DNA of 64,000 bases from an uncultured Caulobacterales bacterium (GTDB lineage: Bacteria > Pseudomonadota > Alphaproteobacteria > Caulobacterales > Caulobacteraceae). The position numbers and the translations under genes were made by a program. Numbering within the stretch: the stretch's first letter is position 1; each line of letters opens with the position of its first letter. The notes under the pieces were generated by a model that made no database searches, was not told the origin of the DNA, and saw only the letters and a list, made by a program, of their open reading frames with translations. Below are positions 26,279-34,901 of this stretch, piece after piece. The stretch is taken from NCBI GenBank assembly GCA_903862425.1, contig CAIOYC010000025.1, positions 34,011-98,010 on the forward strand. The letters run 5' to 3'.

Positions 26279-27370
26279 ATGACGGCGATACGCATCGGCG
26301 ATGTGATCGTGCCCGGCCGGGTCTGGGCCGCCCCGATGACTGGCGTCTCAGACCTGCCGTTCCGCCAGACCGCCGTGCGTCTCGGGGCGTCCTATGTGGC
26401 GACCGAGATGGTGGCCTGCGCCGAATTCGCGCGCGGACGGCCCGACGTGGTGCGCCGCGCGGCGGTGGGCGAGGGCCTGCCCCTGACCGTGATCCAACTG
26501 GTCGGTCGTTCGCCGGAGATGATGGCCAAAGGCGCCGCCATGGCCGAAGCGGCGGGCGCCGACATTGTCGATCTCAACTTCGGCTGCCCGGCCAAGGAGG
26601 TCACCGGCTCCCTGTCCGGTTCGGCCCTGATGCGCGACCTTGAGCTGTCCAGCCGCCTGATCGACGCCGCCGTCTGCGCCACCCGCCGCCCCGTGACGCT
26701 GAAGATGCGGCTGGGGTGGGACCACGCTTCGCTGAACGCCCCGGTGCTGGCTCAGCTGGCCGAACAGCTCGGCGTGCGGGCGATCACCGTCCACGGCCGC
26801 ACGCGCCAGCAGTTCTATACCGGCCAAGCCGACTGGCGTGCTGTGGCGGCGGTGAAGCAGGCGGTGCACATCCCCGTCATCGTCAATGGGGACATCACCG
26901 ACGCGGCCACCGCCCGCACCGCGCTGGGTCAGTCCGGCGCCGATGCGGTGATGCTGGGACGCGGGCTGAACGGCCGTCCCTGGATCACCGCCGCCATCGA
27001 GCAGTCGCTTGACGGCCGCTTCTTCGTCGAGCCCGGGCCTGAGGCGCGCCTCGCAATCGTGCTCGAGCAGATGCAGGCGGGCCTGGCCTTCTACGGCGAA
27101 AAGCTCGGCCTCAGCATGTTCAAGAAGCACCTGGGCTGGGCGATCATGGCCGCGCCCTGGCCCGTCGACTATGGCGAGCGCCGCGCCGCCAAGGCAGAGC
27201 TTTGCCGGCTGGACAGCGCCGCCGCCGTGGAAGCCGGTCTGACCGCGTTATGGCGTCAGCCCGCCGCGGCCGAGGCCGACACCGCCTGCCACAGGGCCGC
27301 CGCCGCCGCGGGATCGGAGGCCATGGCTTCGCCCACCATACTGAACAGCCGGCGCAGATTGGCCTCCTGA
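26279..27370 (+). CDS. dusB: tRNA-dihydrouridine synthase B
   Basis: 363-residue flavoenzyme that reduces uridines in the tRNA D-loop. The catalytic Cys103 lies in LNFGCPAKEVTGSLSGSALM. Phosphate/FMN contacts are read in TVHGRTRQQFYTG and VNGDITDA, followed by VMLGRGLNGRPWI. The C-terminus carries an Ala-rich extension of roughly 40 residues beyond the usual end. That extension overlaps the convergent regulator gene by 115 bases, so the real stop may be right but the tail is probably not functional. Confidence 0.92.
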   Translation: MTAIRIGDVIVPGRVWAAPMTGVSDLPFRQTAVRLGASYVATEMVACAEFARGRPDVVRRAAVGEGLPLTVIQLVGRSPEMMAKGAAMAEAAGADIVDLNFGCPAKEVTGSLSGSALMRDLELSSRLIDAAVCATRRPVTLKMRLGWDHASLNAPVLAQLAEQLGVRAITVHGRTRQQFYTGQADWRAVAAVKQAVHIPVIVNGDITDAATARTALGQSGADAVMLGRGLNGRPWITAAIEQSLDGRFFVEPGPEARLAIVLEQMQAGLAFYGEKLGLSMFKKHLGWAIMAAPWPVDYGERRAAKAELCRLDSAAAVEAGLTALWRQPAAAEADTACHRAAAAAGSEAMASPTILNSRRRLAS

Positions 27371-27768
27371 ACCGCCACCGTCTCGCCGTAGGCGGGCAGG
27401 TCGCGCAGGCTGCGCGGCACGACCAGGCCCTTGGGCGTCTCCACCACATAGCCGCGCTCGATCAACTTCAGCACTTTGCGCCGCACGGTCTCACGCGGCA
27501 GGTTGGTGGAGCGGGCCAAGGCCATACGGCTCACGGGCCGCATCAGGTGCTCGGGCACGAAGTTGGCGAAGCTGGCGTATTCCTTCCGCGTCACCTTGTT
27601 GAGCATCAGGTTCTGAGCGTTCTGGGTCGAGATGGCGAGAAATATCATCGCCTGCTCGTAGTCGTTGTCGAAAGCGGCCACGACCGGCAGGCAGGTGCGC
27701 TGAATGAATTCCGCAACGAAATAGGAGAAGAGCCGTGAATACGGCGCATCCAAAGCTGGATGACTCAT
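27256..27768 (-). CDS. Winged-helix transcriptional regulator
   Basis: 170 residues. The N-terminal part (1-65) is helical with no known ligand-binding signature. Residues about 75-120 hold a winged helix (RPVSRMALARSTNLPRETVRRKVLKLIERGYVV, listed here in parts: SRMALARSTNLPRETVRRK is the turn). The GLVVPRSLRDLP strand is the wing. Similar turns occur in Crp/Fnr and GntR proteins, but neither a cAMP-binding nor a FadR domain is present. It is divergent from the FAD oxidoreductase gene across 141 bases that contain two CCCA-N3-TGGG palindromes, so it is the likely regulator of that gene and of itself. Confidence 0.7.
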   Translation of the reverse strand: MSHPALDAPYSRLFSYFVAEFIQRTCLPVVAAFDNDYEQAMIFLAISTQNAQNLMLNKVTRKEYASFANFVPEHLMRPVSRMALARSTNLPRETVRRKVLKLIERGYVVETPKGLVVPRSLRDLPAYGETVAVQEANLRRLFSMVGEAMASDPAAAAALWQAVSASAAAG

Positions 27769-27787
27769 CCTCTCGATACTCCGCCTG

Positions 27788-27798
27788 CCCAGTTTGGG
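27788..27798. promoter_or_regulatory. Operator-like palindrome CCCA-N3-TGGG, proximal copy
   Basis: CCCAGTTTGGG lies 20 bases before the start codon of the winged-helix regulator, where a bound protein would block its own transcription or translation. The same pattern recurs 63 bases away at 27850-27862, which is six helical turns, so both sites face the same side of the DNA. Confidence 0.5.
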
Positions 27799-27849
27799 TT
27801 ATTCACCATGCCCGTTCACAGTGGTGCAAGACTTTGCCGCAACGCCGTC

Positions 27850-27862
27850 ACCCATATTGGGT
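27850..27862. promoter_or_regulatory. Operator-like palindrome ACCCA-N3-TGGGT, distal copy
   Basis: ACCCATATTGGGT has perfect 5-bp arms. It lies directly upstream of TTGACG (27866-27871), a plausible -35 box for the FAD oxidoreductase gene. A regulator bound here would sit next to RNA polymerase, suitable for activation or steric repression. Confidence 0.5.
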
Positions 27863-27909
27863 AGCTTGACGTTGGGAGATGCCGCTTGAGGCCGCGAGGT
27901 CGAGGGACC

Positions 27910-29442
27910 ATGTTCACGGTCGAAGAGCGGAGGCGCGCCATGCCGGCCATGCTGAGAGCCAAAAGCCAGGAGCGTGTCGTTATCCTCGGCGCGGGCGCCG
28001 CGGGCCTACTGGCCGCCTTGATGCTGGCGGGCGAAAACCGCGCCATCATCATTCTGGAGCGCGATCCGTCGCCGCCGGAGGATGCTGCGGACTATGACGG
28101 GGCCTTCGAGCACTGGCATAGGCGCGGCGTCGGCCAGCTTCGACATAGCCACGCCTTCCTGGCGCGGCTGGTCAACATCATCCGCGCCCACCATCCGGCG
28201 CTGATAGATCAGTTGATTGCCGCCGGATGCCGGGAAATGACTCTGGCTGACCTTCTGCCCTCAACTCTGAAAGACCGCTACACGTCCGAACCCGGCGATG
28301 CCGAACTGTCGATCCTGATGAGTCGGCGGGTGACCTTCGAACTGGTCCTGCGCCGCTATGTGCTGGGGCTCGGAGGGGTGACGCTCCGCTCCGGCGCCTT
28401 CGTTACGGGCTATATGATCGCGCCGGGCGACCCGCCGCGCGTGTCGGGCGTGACTCTGGAAAGCGGCGAGACCGTCGGCGCCGACCTTGTGGTCGATGCC
28501 GGCGGACGCACGGCGCAGACGGCGGAATGGCTGGCCGGGACGGGCGTAGTGCTGCCGCAGAGCGGCGAGCCCGCGGGCATCCTTTACTATACCCGCCACT
28601 GGACGCTGAAGCCCGGCCAGACCCCGCCGCCCCGCAACGGTTCGCCCGGCGCCGGTGATCTTGGCTATCTCAAGTTCGGCCTGTTCGAAGCGGACAATGG
28701 CTGGTTCTCCGTCACCCTCGCCGTGCCTGAGGTGGAAACCGAATTGCGCGCCGCTATCGTCAAGCCCGAGACCTTTGACGCCATCTGCCACGCCTTGCCG
28801 GGGGTCGCGCCCTGGATCGATCCTGAGCGCGCCGCGCCCGCCAGCAAGGTCTTCGCCATGGGCGACCTCTCCAGCCGCTGGCGGCGGATGGTGTCTGGCG
28901 GCAAGCCGCTGGTGGAGAATCTTTACCTGATCGGCGATGGCCTGATTCGCTCCAACCCGCTCTACGGTCGGGGGACCTCCTTTGCGGCCATCGAGGCGGA
29001 GCTTCTGGCCCGCGCCCTGGTCGCCGGACACGATCCTGCCGCGCGCGCCCTGCTCTACGACAGCTGGGTCGAGCAGGCGTTGCGGCCCTTCTATGACGAC
29101 ATGATCGGCCAGGACCGTTCGGCCATCGCCCGCGCCGAAGCCGCCCGGGTCGGGGCGCGTGGCTCCCTGCGCGGCCAACTGGTGCGAAGCTTCATTCGCG
29201 ACGGGGCGGGGGTGGCGGTTCGCGATGACCTGCCCGCCTTTCGAGCCGCCCTGCGCGCCTTCCACATGCTCGACAAGCCCCGTGCCTGGTTGACCGAGCC
29301 GCGCCACATGGGCGTGGTGCTGAAGACCTGGGCGCGCGGAAAGCGCCGCAACGCCCATCTCTATCCCGGCCGTATGGGTCCGGATCGAACTGAGATGCTG
29401 GACTTGCTAGGCCTCCACAACGAAGTCAGCGCTGCGGCCTGA
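27910..29442 (+). CDS. FAD-dependent oxidoreductase / monooxygenase-like protein
   Basis: 510 residues. The dinucleotide-binding motif VVILGAGAAGLLAALML is at about 22-38. A second FAD motif is seen later (LYLIGDGLIRSNPLYGRG, the GD-x-P-like region). The RHSHAFLARL segment resembles group A flavin monooxygenases, epoxidases and halogenase-like proteins, but the halogenase WxWxIP motif is not seen. The ATG at 27910 has GAGG upstream; a TTG at 27886 is an alternative. It leads a run of co-directional genes (ATP-grasp, LLM monooxygenase, DUF1801). The substrate is unknown. Confidence 0.75.
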   Translation: MFTVEERRRAMPAMLRAKSQERVVILGAGAAGLLAALMLAGENRAIIILERDPSPPEDAADYDGAFEHWHRRGVGQLRHSHAFLARLVNIIRAHHPALIDQLIAAGCREMTLADLLPSTLKDRYTSEPGDAELSILMSRRVTFELVLRRYVLGLGGVTLRSGAFVTGYMIAPGDPPRVSGVTLESGETVGADLVVDAGGRTAQTAEWLAGTGVVLPQSGEPAGILYYTRHWTLKPGQTPPPRNGSPGAGDLGYLKFGLFEADNGWFSVTLAVPEVETELRAAIVKPETFDAICHALPGVAPWIDPERAAPASKVFAMGDLSSRWRRMVSGGKPLVENLYLIGDGLIRSNPLYGRGTSFAAIEAELLARALVAGHDPAARALLYDSWVEQALRPFYDDMIGQDRSAIARAEAARVGARGSLRGQLVRSFIRDGAGVAVRDDLPAFRAALRAFHMLDKPRAWLTEPRHMGVVLKTWARGKRRNAHLYPGRMGPDRTEMLDLLGLHNEVSAAA

Positions 29443-29478
29443 CTTTCGGCGGCCCCATTGACCGGCTATGAGGCTAGC

Positions 29479-30408
29479 ATGATCCCGCAGCCCGACCTCG
29501 CCGTCTTCTACGAGCATCCGGAATGGTTCAAGGCCACCTTCGCCGCGTTGGAGCGGCGGGGCGTAGCCTATACGGCCCTGACCATTCAGGATCATACCTT
29601 CGATCCCGCCGACCCGTCCGTCCCCGCGCCGGTGGTGTTCAACCGCCTCGCCATGTCGTCCTTCCTGCGGCAGGCGGAGCACGCCACCTTCTATTCGCAG
29701 GCGGTGCTGGAGCACTGGGCGCGGAACGGCGCGCGGGTGATCAACGACGCAGGGTGCAGCGTTATCGACGCGTCCAAGGCGCGCCAGCTGTCCCTGTTCC
29801 GCTCCCTCGGGCTCGATATTCCAGCGACCCGCGTCGTGCATCGCCGCGAGGATCTCGTGACGGTGGCGGCCCAGATGGCCTTTCCCCTGATGGTGAAGGT
29901 GAACATCGGCGGGTCGGGCACGGGCATGGTCCGCTACGAAAGCCTGGAGGAGCTCAAAGCCTATGCCGACGAGGGCTCTACCCCCGCCGGCATCGACGGG
30001 GTGACCCTGGTGCAGGACTATGTGCCGGCGCGCGGCGGACGGGTGATCCGCTGCGAGGTGCTGGACGGAAAATTCCTCTACGCCATCGCGCTCGACGGCG
30101 CAGGCTCCACCTTCGACCTCTGCCCCGCCGACGTGTGCATGGTGGACAAGCCGGCCATCGAGATCAGCGCCCATACCCCGCCGCCGCAGATGATCGCCGC
30201 CGTGGAGAAGATCGCTCGGGCCGGCGGGTTCGACATCTGCGGCGTCGAGTACATGATCGACGATCGCGACGGGAAGGCGCGCTTCTACGATGTGAACGGC
30301 CTGTCCAACTTCGTCGCCAAGCCGCTGGAGGTGCTGGGCTGGGATCCGCACGAAAACCTGGTGGACTACCTTGTGGGTCAGATCGCGACCCGGAAAGCAG
30401 CGGCATGA
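29479..30408 (+). CDS. RimK-like ATP-grasp ligase
   Basis: 309 residues with ATP-grasp character. The central part carries the phosphate-binding and adenine-contacting strands (PLMVKVNIGGSGTGMVRYES, then VTLVQDYVP). The magnesium-binding end is GVEYMIDDRDGKARFYDVNGLSNF. Such enzymes join a carboxylate, through an acyl phosphate, to an amine or thiol; RimK adds glutamate. The partner substrate here is unknown. The ATG at 29479 is favoured because GAGG precedes it; a TTG at 29458 is possible. Its TGA overlaps the start of the LLM monooxygenase (ATGA). Confidence 0.8.
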   Translation: MIPQPDLAVFYEHPEWFKATFAALERRGVAYTALTIQDHTFDPADPSVPAPVVFNRLAMSSFLRQAEHATFYSQAVLEHWARNGARVINDAGCSVIDASKARQLSLFRSLGLDIPATRVVHRREDLVTVAAQMAFPLMVKVNIGGSGTGMVRYESLEELKAYADEGSTPAGIDGVTLVQDYVPARGGRVIRCEVLDGKFLYAIALDGAGSTFDLCPADVCMVDKPAIEISAHTPPPQMIAAVEKIARAGGFDICGVEYMIDDRDGKARFYDVNGLSNFVAKPLEVLGWDPHENLVDYLVGQIATRKAAA

Positions 30409-31439
30409 AGTACGGTTTCTGGGCTCCCGTCTTCGGCGGCTGGCTGCGCAATGTGCGCGACGAGAACATGCGCGCCGACTGGGACTACATGTCCACGCTG
30501 CTGCGCCGGGCAGAGGAGATCGGCTATGACCTCACCCTGATCGCCGAACTGAATCTCAACGACATCAAGGGCGTAACCGAACCCGCGCTCGACGCCTGGT
30601 CCACGGCGGCGGCGGCGGCGGCGGTGACCAGGCGGCTGGAGCTGATGGTGGCGGTGCGGCCGAACTTCCACCAGCCGGCCCTGTTCGCCAAGCAGGCGGC
30701 CAATATCGACAACATCTCCGGCGGGCGGCTGGCCCTGAACGTGGTGTCGTCCTGGTGGGCGGACGAGGCGACCCAGTACGGGCTGACCTTCGATCAGCAC
30801 GACGACCGCTATGCCCGCACCACCGAATGGTTGGAAGTGGTCAACGGCCTGTGGTCGCAGGAGCGCTTCACCCATGAGGGCCAGCGCTACCAACTGAAGG
30901 ACGCCATCTGCGCGCCCAAGCCGATGCGCAAACCGCGGCCTCCCATCTATGCCGGCGGCGAGAGCGAGACGGCGAAGACCATGATCGCGGGCCTGTGCGA
31001 CGCCTATGTGATGCACGGCGACGAGCCTAAGTTCATCGCCGAGAAGATCGCCGACATGAAGGCGCGGCGCGAGCGCTTCGGCCTGCCGCCCATGCAGTAC
31101 GGTATGGCCGCCTACGCCATCGTCCGCGACACGGAAAAGGAGGCCAAGGCCGAGGTGGAGCGCATCACTACCATCGACCCCGAGGCGCCCGGCTTCGCCA
31201 ATTTCGACCAGTGGCTGTCGGGCACGGAGCTCGAGCGCGAACTGAAGATCCAGGAATATTCCGTCTCAAACCGCGGCTTGCGCCCAGGCCTCGTCGGTAA
31301 GCCCGAGCAGATCGAGGAACAGGTGGCGGCGTTCGAGGATGCCGGCCTGGACCTGCTCCTCCTGCAGATGAGCCCGCAGATGGAGGAGATGGAGCGCTTC
31401 TCCGCCCAGGTCATCCGCCCCACCGTAAAGGCGGCCTGA
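30405..31439 (+). CDS. LLM-class flavin-dependent monooxygenase
   Basis: 344-residue luciferase-like TIM-barrel enzyme using reduced flavin and oxygen. Family features are the opening GFWAPVFGGWL, the VAVRPNFHQPALFAKQAANIDNISGGRLALNVVSSWW region, and PIYAGGESETAK. The pattern is close to the SsuD/SfnG branch that oxygenates sulfur compounds. A separate flavin reductase would have to supply FMNH2, and none is adjacent. The ATGA overlap with the ATP-grasp gene means obligate co-translation, suggesting that the two enzymes act on one metabolite. The substrate is not known. Confidence 0.87.
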   Translation: MKYGFWAPVFGGWLRNVRDENMRADWDYMSTLLRRAEEIGYDLTLIAELNLNDIKGVTEPALDAWSTAAAAAAVTRRLELMVAVRPNFHQPALFAKQAANIDNISGGRLALNVVSSWWADEATQYGLTFDQHDDRYARTTEWLEVVNGLWSQERFTHEGQRYQLKDAICAPKPMRKPRPPIYAGGESETAKTMIAGLCDAYVMHGDEPKFIAEKIADMKARRERFGLPPMQYGMAAYAIVRDTEKEAKAEVERITTIDPEAPGFANFDQWLSGTELERELKIQEYSVSNRGLRPGLVGKPEQIEEQVAAFEDAGLDLLLLQMSPQMEEMERFSAQVIRPTVKAA

Positions 31440-31442
31440 GCG

Positions 31443-31841
31443 GTGGACGAATCCCCCTCGCAGCTGATCGACGGACGGATTGCGGCTCTGGGCGACTGGC
31501 GCGGCGAGACCTTGGCGTACATACGCGCCCTGATTCACGAGGCCGTCCCCGAGGTGGTCGAGACGTGGAAGTGGCGCGGCGTGCCGGTCTGGGAGGACGC
31601 GGGCATCCTCTGCACCGGCGAGACCTACAAGAGCGTGGTCAAACTCACCTTCGCCAAAGGTGTGGCCCTGGATGATCCGACCCGCCTGTTCAACTCCAGC
31701 CTCGACGGCAATGTCCGCCGCGCCATAGACATCCCCGAAGGGGTGAAGATCGACGCGGACGCCTTCAAAGCCCTGGTTAGGGCGGCGGCCGCTCTAAATC
31801 GGTCCAAGCCGAGCAAGGCGAAGGGCGCGCCCAAACGGTAG
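31443..31841 (+). CDS. DUF1801 protein
   Basis: 132 residues. It matches the DUF1801 (YdhG/YjbR-like) pattern: DGRIAALGDWRGETLAYIRALIHEAVPEVVETWKWRGVPVW, followed by a central beta-sheet region and a basic C-terminus (NRSKPSKAKGAPKR). In part, VPEVVETWKWRGVPVW is the family hallmark. The GTG start lies 3 bases after the LLM stop, so the gene is in the same operon. No enzyme activity is assigned to the family with confidence. Confidence 0.75.
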   Translation: MDESPSQLIDGRIAALGDWRGETLAYIRALIHEAVPEVVETWKWRGVPVWEDAGILCTGETYKSVVKLTFAKGVALDDPTRLFNSSLDGNVRRAIDIPEGVKIDADAFKALVRAAAALNRSKPSKAKGAPKR

Positions 31842-31970
31842 GTTTCTTGGACCCGCCTTCAGAATATCATGACGGCCACCGCTCTTGTGGCTGATGCGTC
31901 AGGTGCCAAATGGGAGGGGAGGCGGGACGATCAATCACGCCCGCGCCAAAGCACTGATCAAGGATTGTCC

Positions 31971-33047
31971 ATGCCTAACCTGTTCGACCCCGTTCGCGTC
32001 GGCGATCTCGACCTGCCCAATCGCGTGATCATGGCGCCGCTGACCCGGCTGCGGGCGGGCGAGACGCACATCCCCAACGCCCTGATGGCGGACTATTACG
32101 CCCAGCGCGCCTCGGCGGGCCTGATCATCTCCGAAGCCGTGCCGGTGACGCCGCAGGGTATCGGTTATGAGGGCGTGCCGGGCGTATGGTCGAACGCGCA
32201 GGTCGAGGGCTGGAAGCTGGTCACCCGCGCCGTGAAGGCCGCCGGTGGACGTATCTTCATGCAGCTCTGGCATGTGGGCCGTATCTCCGATCCGTCTTTC
32301 CTGAATGGCCAGCCACCCGTCTCGGCCAGCGCCATCGCCGCCAAGGGCCATGTGAGCCTGCTGCGGCCCGAGCGCCCCTATCCCACCCCGCGCGCGCTCG
32401 AACTCGATGAAATCCCTGGCGTGGTCGAGGCCTACCGCCAGGGCGCCGAGTTCGCCCAGGCCGCTGGTTTTGACGGTGTCGAGATTCACGGGGCGAATGG
32501 CTACCTGCTCGACCAGTTCCTGCAGGACGGCTCCAATACCCGCACCGACGAGTACGGCGGCCCGATCGAGAACCGCGCCCGGTTGATGCTCGAAGTCACC
32601 GATGCGGCGGTCTCCGTCTGGGGTCGCGACCGGGTCGGTATGCATTTGGCGCCCCGCGCGGACTCCCATTCCATGGGCGACAGCGATCTGGCGGCCACCT
32701 TTGGCTACGCGGTCAAGCAATTGGATAAGAAGGGCATCGCCTTCATCTGCGCCCGCGAACACCAAGGTCCCGACAGTCTGGGCCCCGACCTGCGTAAGGC
32801 GTTCGGCGGCGTCTATATCGCCAACGAGGGCTTCACCGGTGAGAGCGCCCAGGCGGCTCTCGATGCCGGCATCGCTGATGCGGTGGCCTTCGGCAAGGCC
32901 TTCATCTCCAACCCGGACCTGCCGGAACGCCTGCGCATCGGCGCGCCGCTGAACGACCTCGTCCCGGCGACCATCTACTCCCCCGACGAGCGCGGCTACA
33001 CCGACTACCCGTCGCTGGCCCAGGCCAAGGTCCCCGTCGACGCCTGA
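31971..33047 (+). CDS. Old Yellow Enzyme-family alkene reductase
   Basis: 358-residue FMN enzyme reducing activated C=C bonds or nitro groups with NAD(P)H. Substrate-anchoring residues His173 and Asn176 lie in EIHGANGYLLDQFL, and the proton-donor Tyr195 is in RTDEYGGPIENR. The flavin-contacting Thr is in APLTR (residues 22-26). All positions fit the classical NemA/XenB subclass. The ATG at 31971 is chosen over an upstream in-frame start in non-coding-like sequence. A strong bidirectional terminator follows. Confidence 0.9.
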   Translation: MPNLFDPVRVGDLDLPNRVIMAPLTRLRAGETHIPNALMADYYAQRASAGLIISEAVPVTPQGIGYEGVPGVWSNAQVEGWKLVTRAVKAAGGRIFMQLWHVGRISDPSFLNGQPPVSASAIAAKGHVSLLRPERPYPTPRALELDEIPGVVEAYRQGAEFAQAAGFDGVEIHGANGYLLDQFLQDGSNTRTDEYGGPIENRARLMLEVTDAAVSVWGRDRVGMHLAPRADSHSMGDSDLAATFGYAVKQLDKKGIAFICAREHQGPDSLGPDLRKAFGGVYIANEGFTGESAQAALDAGIADAVAFGKAFISNPDLPERLRIGAPLNDLVPATIYSPDERGYTDYPSLAQAKVPVDA

Positions 33048-33061
33048 TCTGGTGCGATCAC

Positions 33062-33089
33062 CCACCGACGTCCGTAAGGGCGTCGGTGG
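33062..33089. terminator. Bidirectional terminator hairpin
   Basis: CCACCGACG and CGTCGGTGG form a perfect 9-bp stem that can extend by three pairs (one G-T) to close a GTAA tetraloop. It stands in the 54-base gap between two convergent genes and suits termination on both strands. A clear T-tract is missing. Confidence 0.55.
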
Positions 33090-33101
33090 AGATAGCGGTC
33101 C

Positions 33102-34784
33102 TTACCGTGTCGCGTCGTCGTAGAACTTGGCGAGGTCTGCCTTCATGGACTTCAGGGCCTCGGGGTTCAGATAGACCATGTGGCCCGAGGGATAGTAGGC
33201 GAAGCGCACATTGCCCTTCAACGCCGGGTCCAGTTGCATGTGCGCGATGTCGTATTCGGTGCCGAAGAACGGCGTCGCCATGTCGTAGATGCCGTTGAGT
33301 GAATAGAGCTTCAGGCCGGGGTTCTGGCGCATGGCTTGGCCGAGGTCGAGGGCGGTGTCCGCCTGGCTCTGGCTACCGCCGCCGCGCCCGCCCGGACCGC
33401 GGTGACGGAAGTCCCACTGGGTTCCGGCTGAATAGAAGGTCGGGCGATAGGTCAGCTCGCTCTCGAAACCGAGGTCCTTGGCCAGATAGTCGTGGAAGGC
33501 GCCCACGAAGGCGCCGGTGATGCCGGTGTCGGACGGGTCGTAGGTCTGGCTTTCGCCCGCCGCGTCGATCTCTATACCGGTAAAGCGGCTGTCATAGCGG
33601 CCGACCGTGCGGCGCTGGTCGCGCAGCAGTTCGCGGCGAAAGCGGTTGTCGTTGATCCGCAGGTCATTTTCCAGAATGTAGCCCACCGACAGGCCCGTAT
33701 ACTTGGACAGCTGTTCGGCGATCGCCTGCTTCTGCGCCGGGTCGATCTCCGCGCCCTGGGCCAGGGCGTTGGCGTAAGGACCGCGCGCCCAGGTCCGCAC
33801 CTCCTTCAGGAAGGCGTCGAGATTGGCCGGCTTGGGGATGCGGTTGTGATAGGCTGCGGTCGCCGCATAGGTCGGGATATAGGCGATCACGTCATAGTCG
33901 AAGCCCGGCGAGCGGCGGGCATAGTTGAGGATCGAGGACAACAGGATCACGCCGTTCAGCTGCACCCCATCCTCCTGCAGGCGGTAGGACAGACCCGCCG
34001 AACGGGTGGTGCCGTAGCTCTCGCCGAAGATGAACTTCGGCGCGTTCCAGCGCTGGTTGGCGGTGAGATAGCGCTCGATGCCGCGGGCGAAGGCGTCGAT
34101 GTCCGGGTCCGTGCCCCAGAACTTCTCCAGCTTGGTGTCGCCGAGGGGGCGCGAATAGCCGGCGCCGATGGCGTCGATGAAGACGAGGTCGGACTTGTCG
34201 AGCAGCGAGTCCTCGTTGTTCCCGTAGTGGAACGGCGCGTTGCGGGTCATCTGCGGGCTGTCGGTGAACACCCGCACCGGGCCGAGAGAGCCCATGTGCA
34301 GCCACATGGTCGAGGAGCCGGGACCGCCGTTGTAGAAGAAGGTCACCGGCCGGCTGCCGCCCTTGCCTTCACCGGTGGTGTAGGCGGTGTAGAACATGGA
34401 GGCCATCGGCTTGCCGTCGTCGTCGCGGATGGTCAGCGTCCCGGCGGTGGCCGTGTAGGGAATGGTGCGCCCGCCGATATTGGCTGTGTGATGGGTCACC
34501 TTGGCGATCTCGTGGATCGGTGCGGTGGCGATGTCGCGGTCGGCGAGCTTGTTCTCCGCCGCACGCTCGCCGCGGGCCGAAGTCTGCACATCGGCGGCGT
34601 CGCCGCGGCCGGGCTCGTCGGGAGAGCGTGTGGTGCTGGCCGGACGCGTGCGGGTGGTCTCGCCGCCGCCGGGCTTGGCGCTCGTCGTCGTGGCGGTCTG
34701 AGCGAAGGCGGATGTGGCGAGCGCTGCTGCAAGGATGAGGGGAGTGAGTGCGGCGGCGATAACTGGCTTCAACTTATCCCCCAT
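33102..34784 (-). CDS. Exported S10-type serine carboxypeptidase
   Basis: 560 residues. A signal peptide (1-29, ATSAFAQ) is followed by a Thr/Arg/Pro-rich linker. The catalytic domain is of the S10 family: oxyanion motif NGGPGSSTMWLH (about 152-163), nucleophile Ser256 in GESYGTTR, an Asp in GIYDMATPF and His in YPSGHMVYL. It removes C-terminal residues from peptides in the periplasm. The ATG at 34784 has GGGGGATA-like purines upstream. Confidence 0.87.
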   Translation of the reverse strand: MGDKLKPVIAAALTPLILAAALATSAFAQTATTTSAKPGGGETTRTRPASTTRSPDEPGRGDAADVQTSARGERAAENKLADRDIATAPIHEIAKVTHHTANIGGRTIPYTATAGTLTIRDDDGKPMASMFYTAYTTGEGKGGSRPVTFFYNGGPGSSTMWLHMGSLGPVRVFTDSPQMTRNAPFHYGNNEDSLLDKSDLVFIDAIGAGYSRPLGDTKLEKFWGTDPDIDAFARGIERYLTANQRWNAPKFIFGESYGTTRSAGLSYRLQEDGVQLNGVILLSSILNYARRSPGFDYDVIAYIPTYAATAAYHNRIPKPANLDAFLKEVRTWARGPYANALAQGAEIDPAQKQAIAEQLSKYTGLSVGYILENDLRINDNRFRRELLRDQRRTVGRYDSRFTGIEIDAAGESQTYDPSDTGITGAFVGAFHDYLAKDLGFESELTYRPTFYSAGTQWDFRHRGPGGRGGGSQSQADTALDLGQAMRQNPGLKLYSLNGIYDMATPFFGTEYDIAHMQLDPALKGNVRFAYYPSGHMVYLNPEALKSMKADLAKFYDDATR

Positions 34785-34901
34785 GGGTCGGTGATAGCGG
34801 CGGTAAGGACGCGCCAAGGTGAGGCGCGATCCATCCGGCGTCGGCATTGCAGGATTATTGCAACTCGATCGTCACCGGCAACTGGAACTGTGATTGTCCA
34901 G

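Noticed and set aside
27886..29442. FAD oxidoreductase as a flavin-dependent halogenase
   Set aside because: The halogenase WxWxIP motif was not found, so only a general oxidoreductase call is justified.
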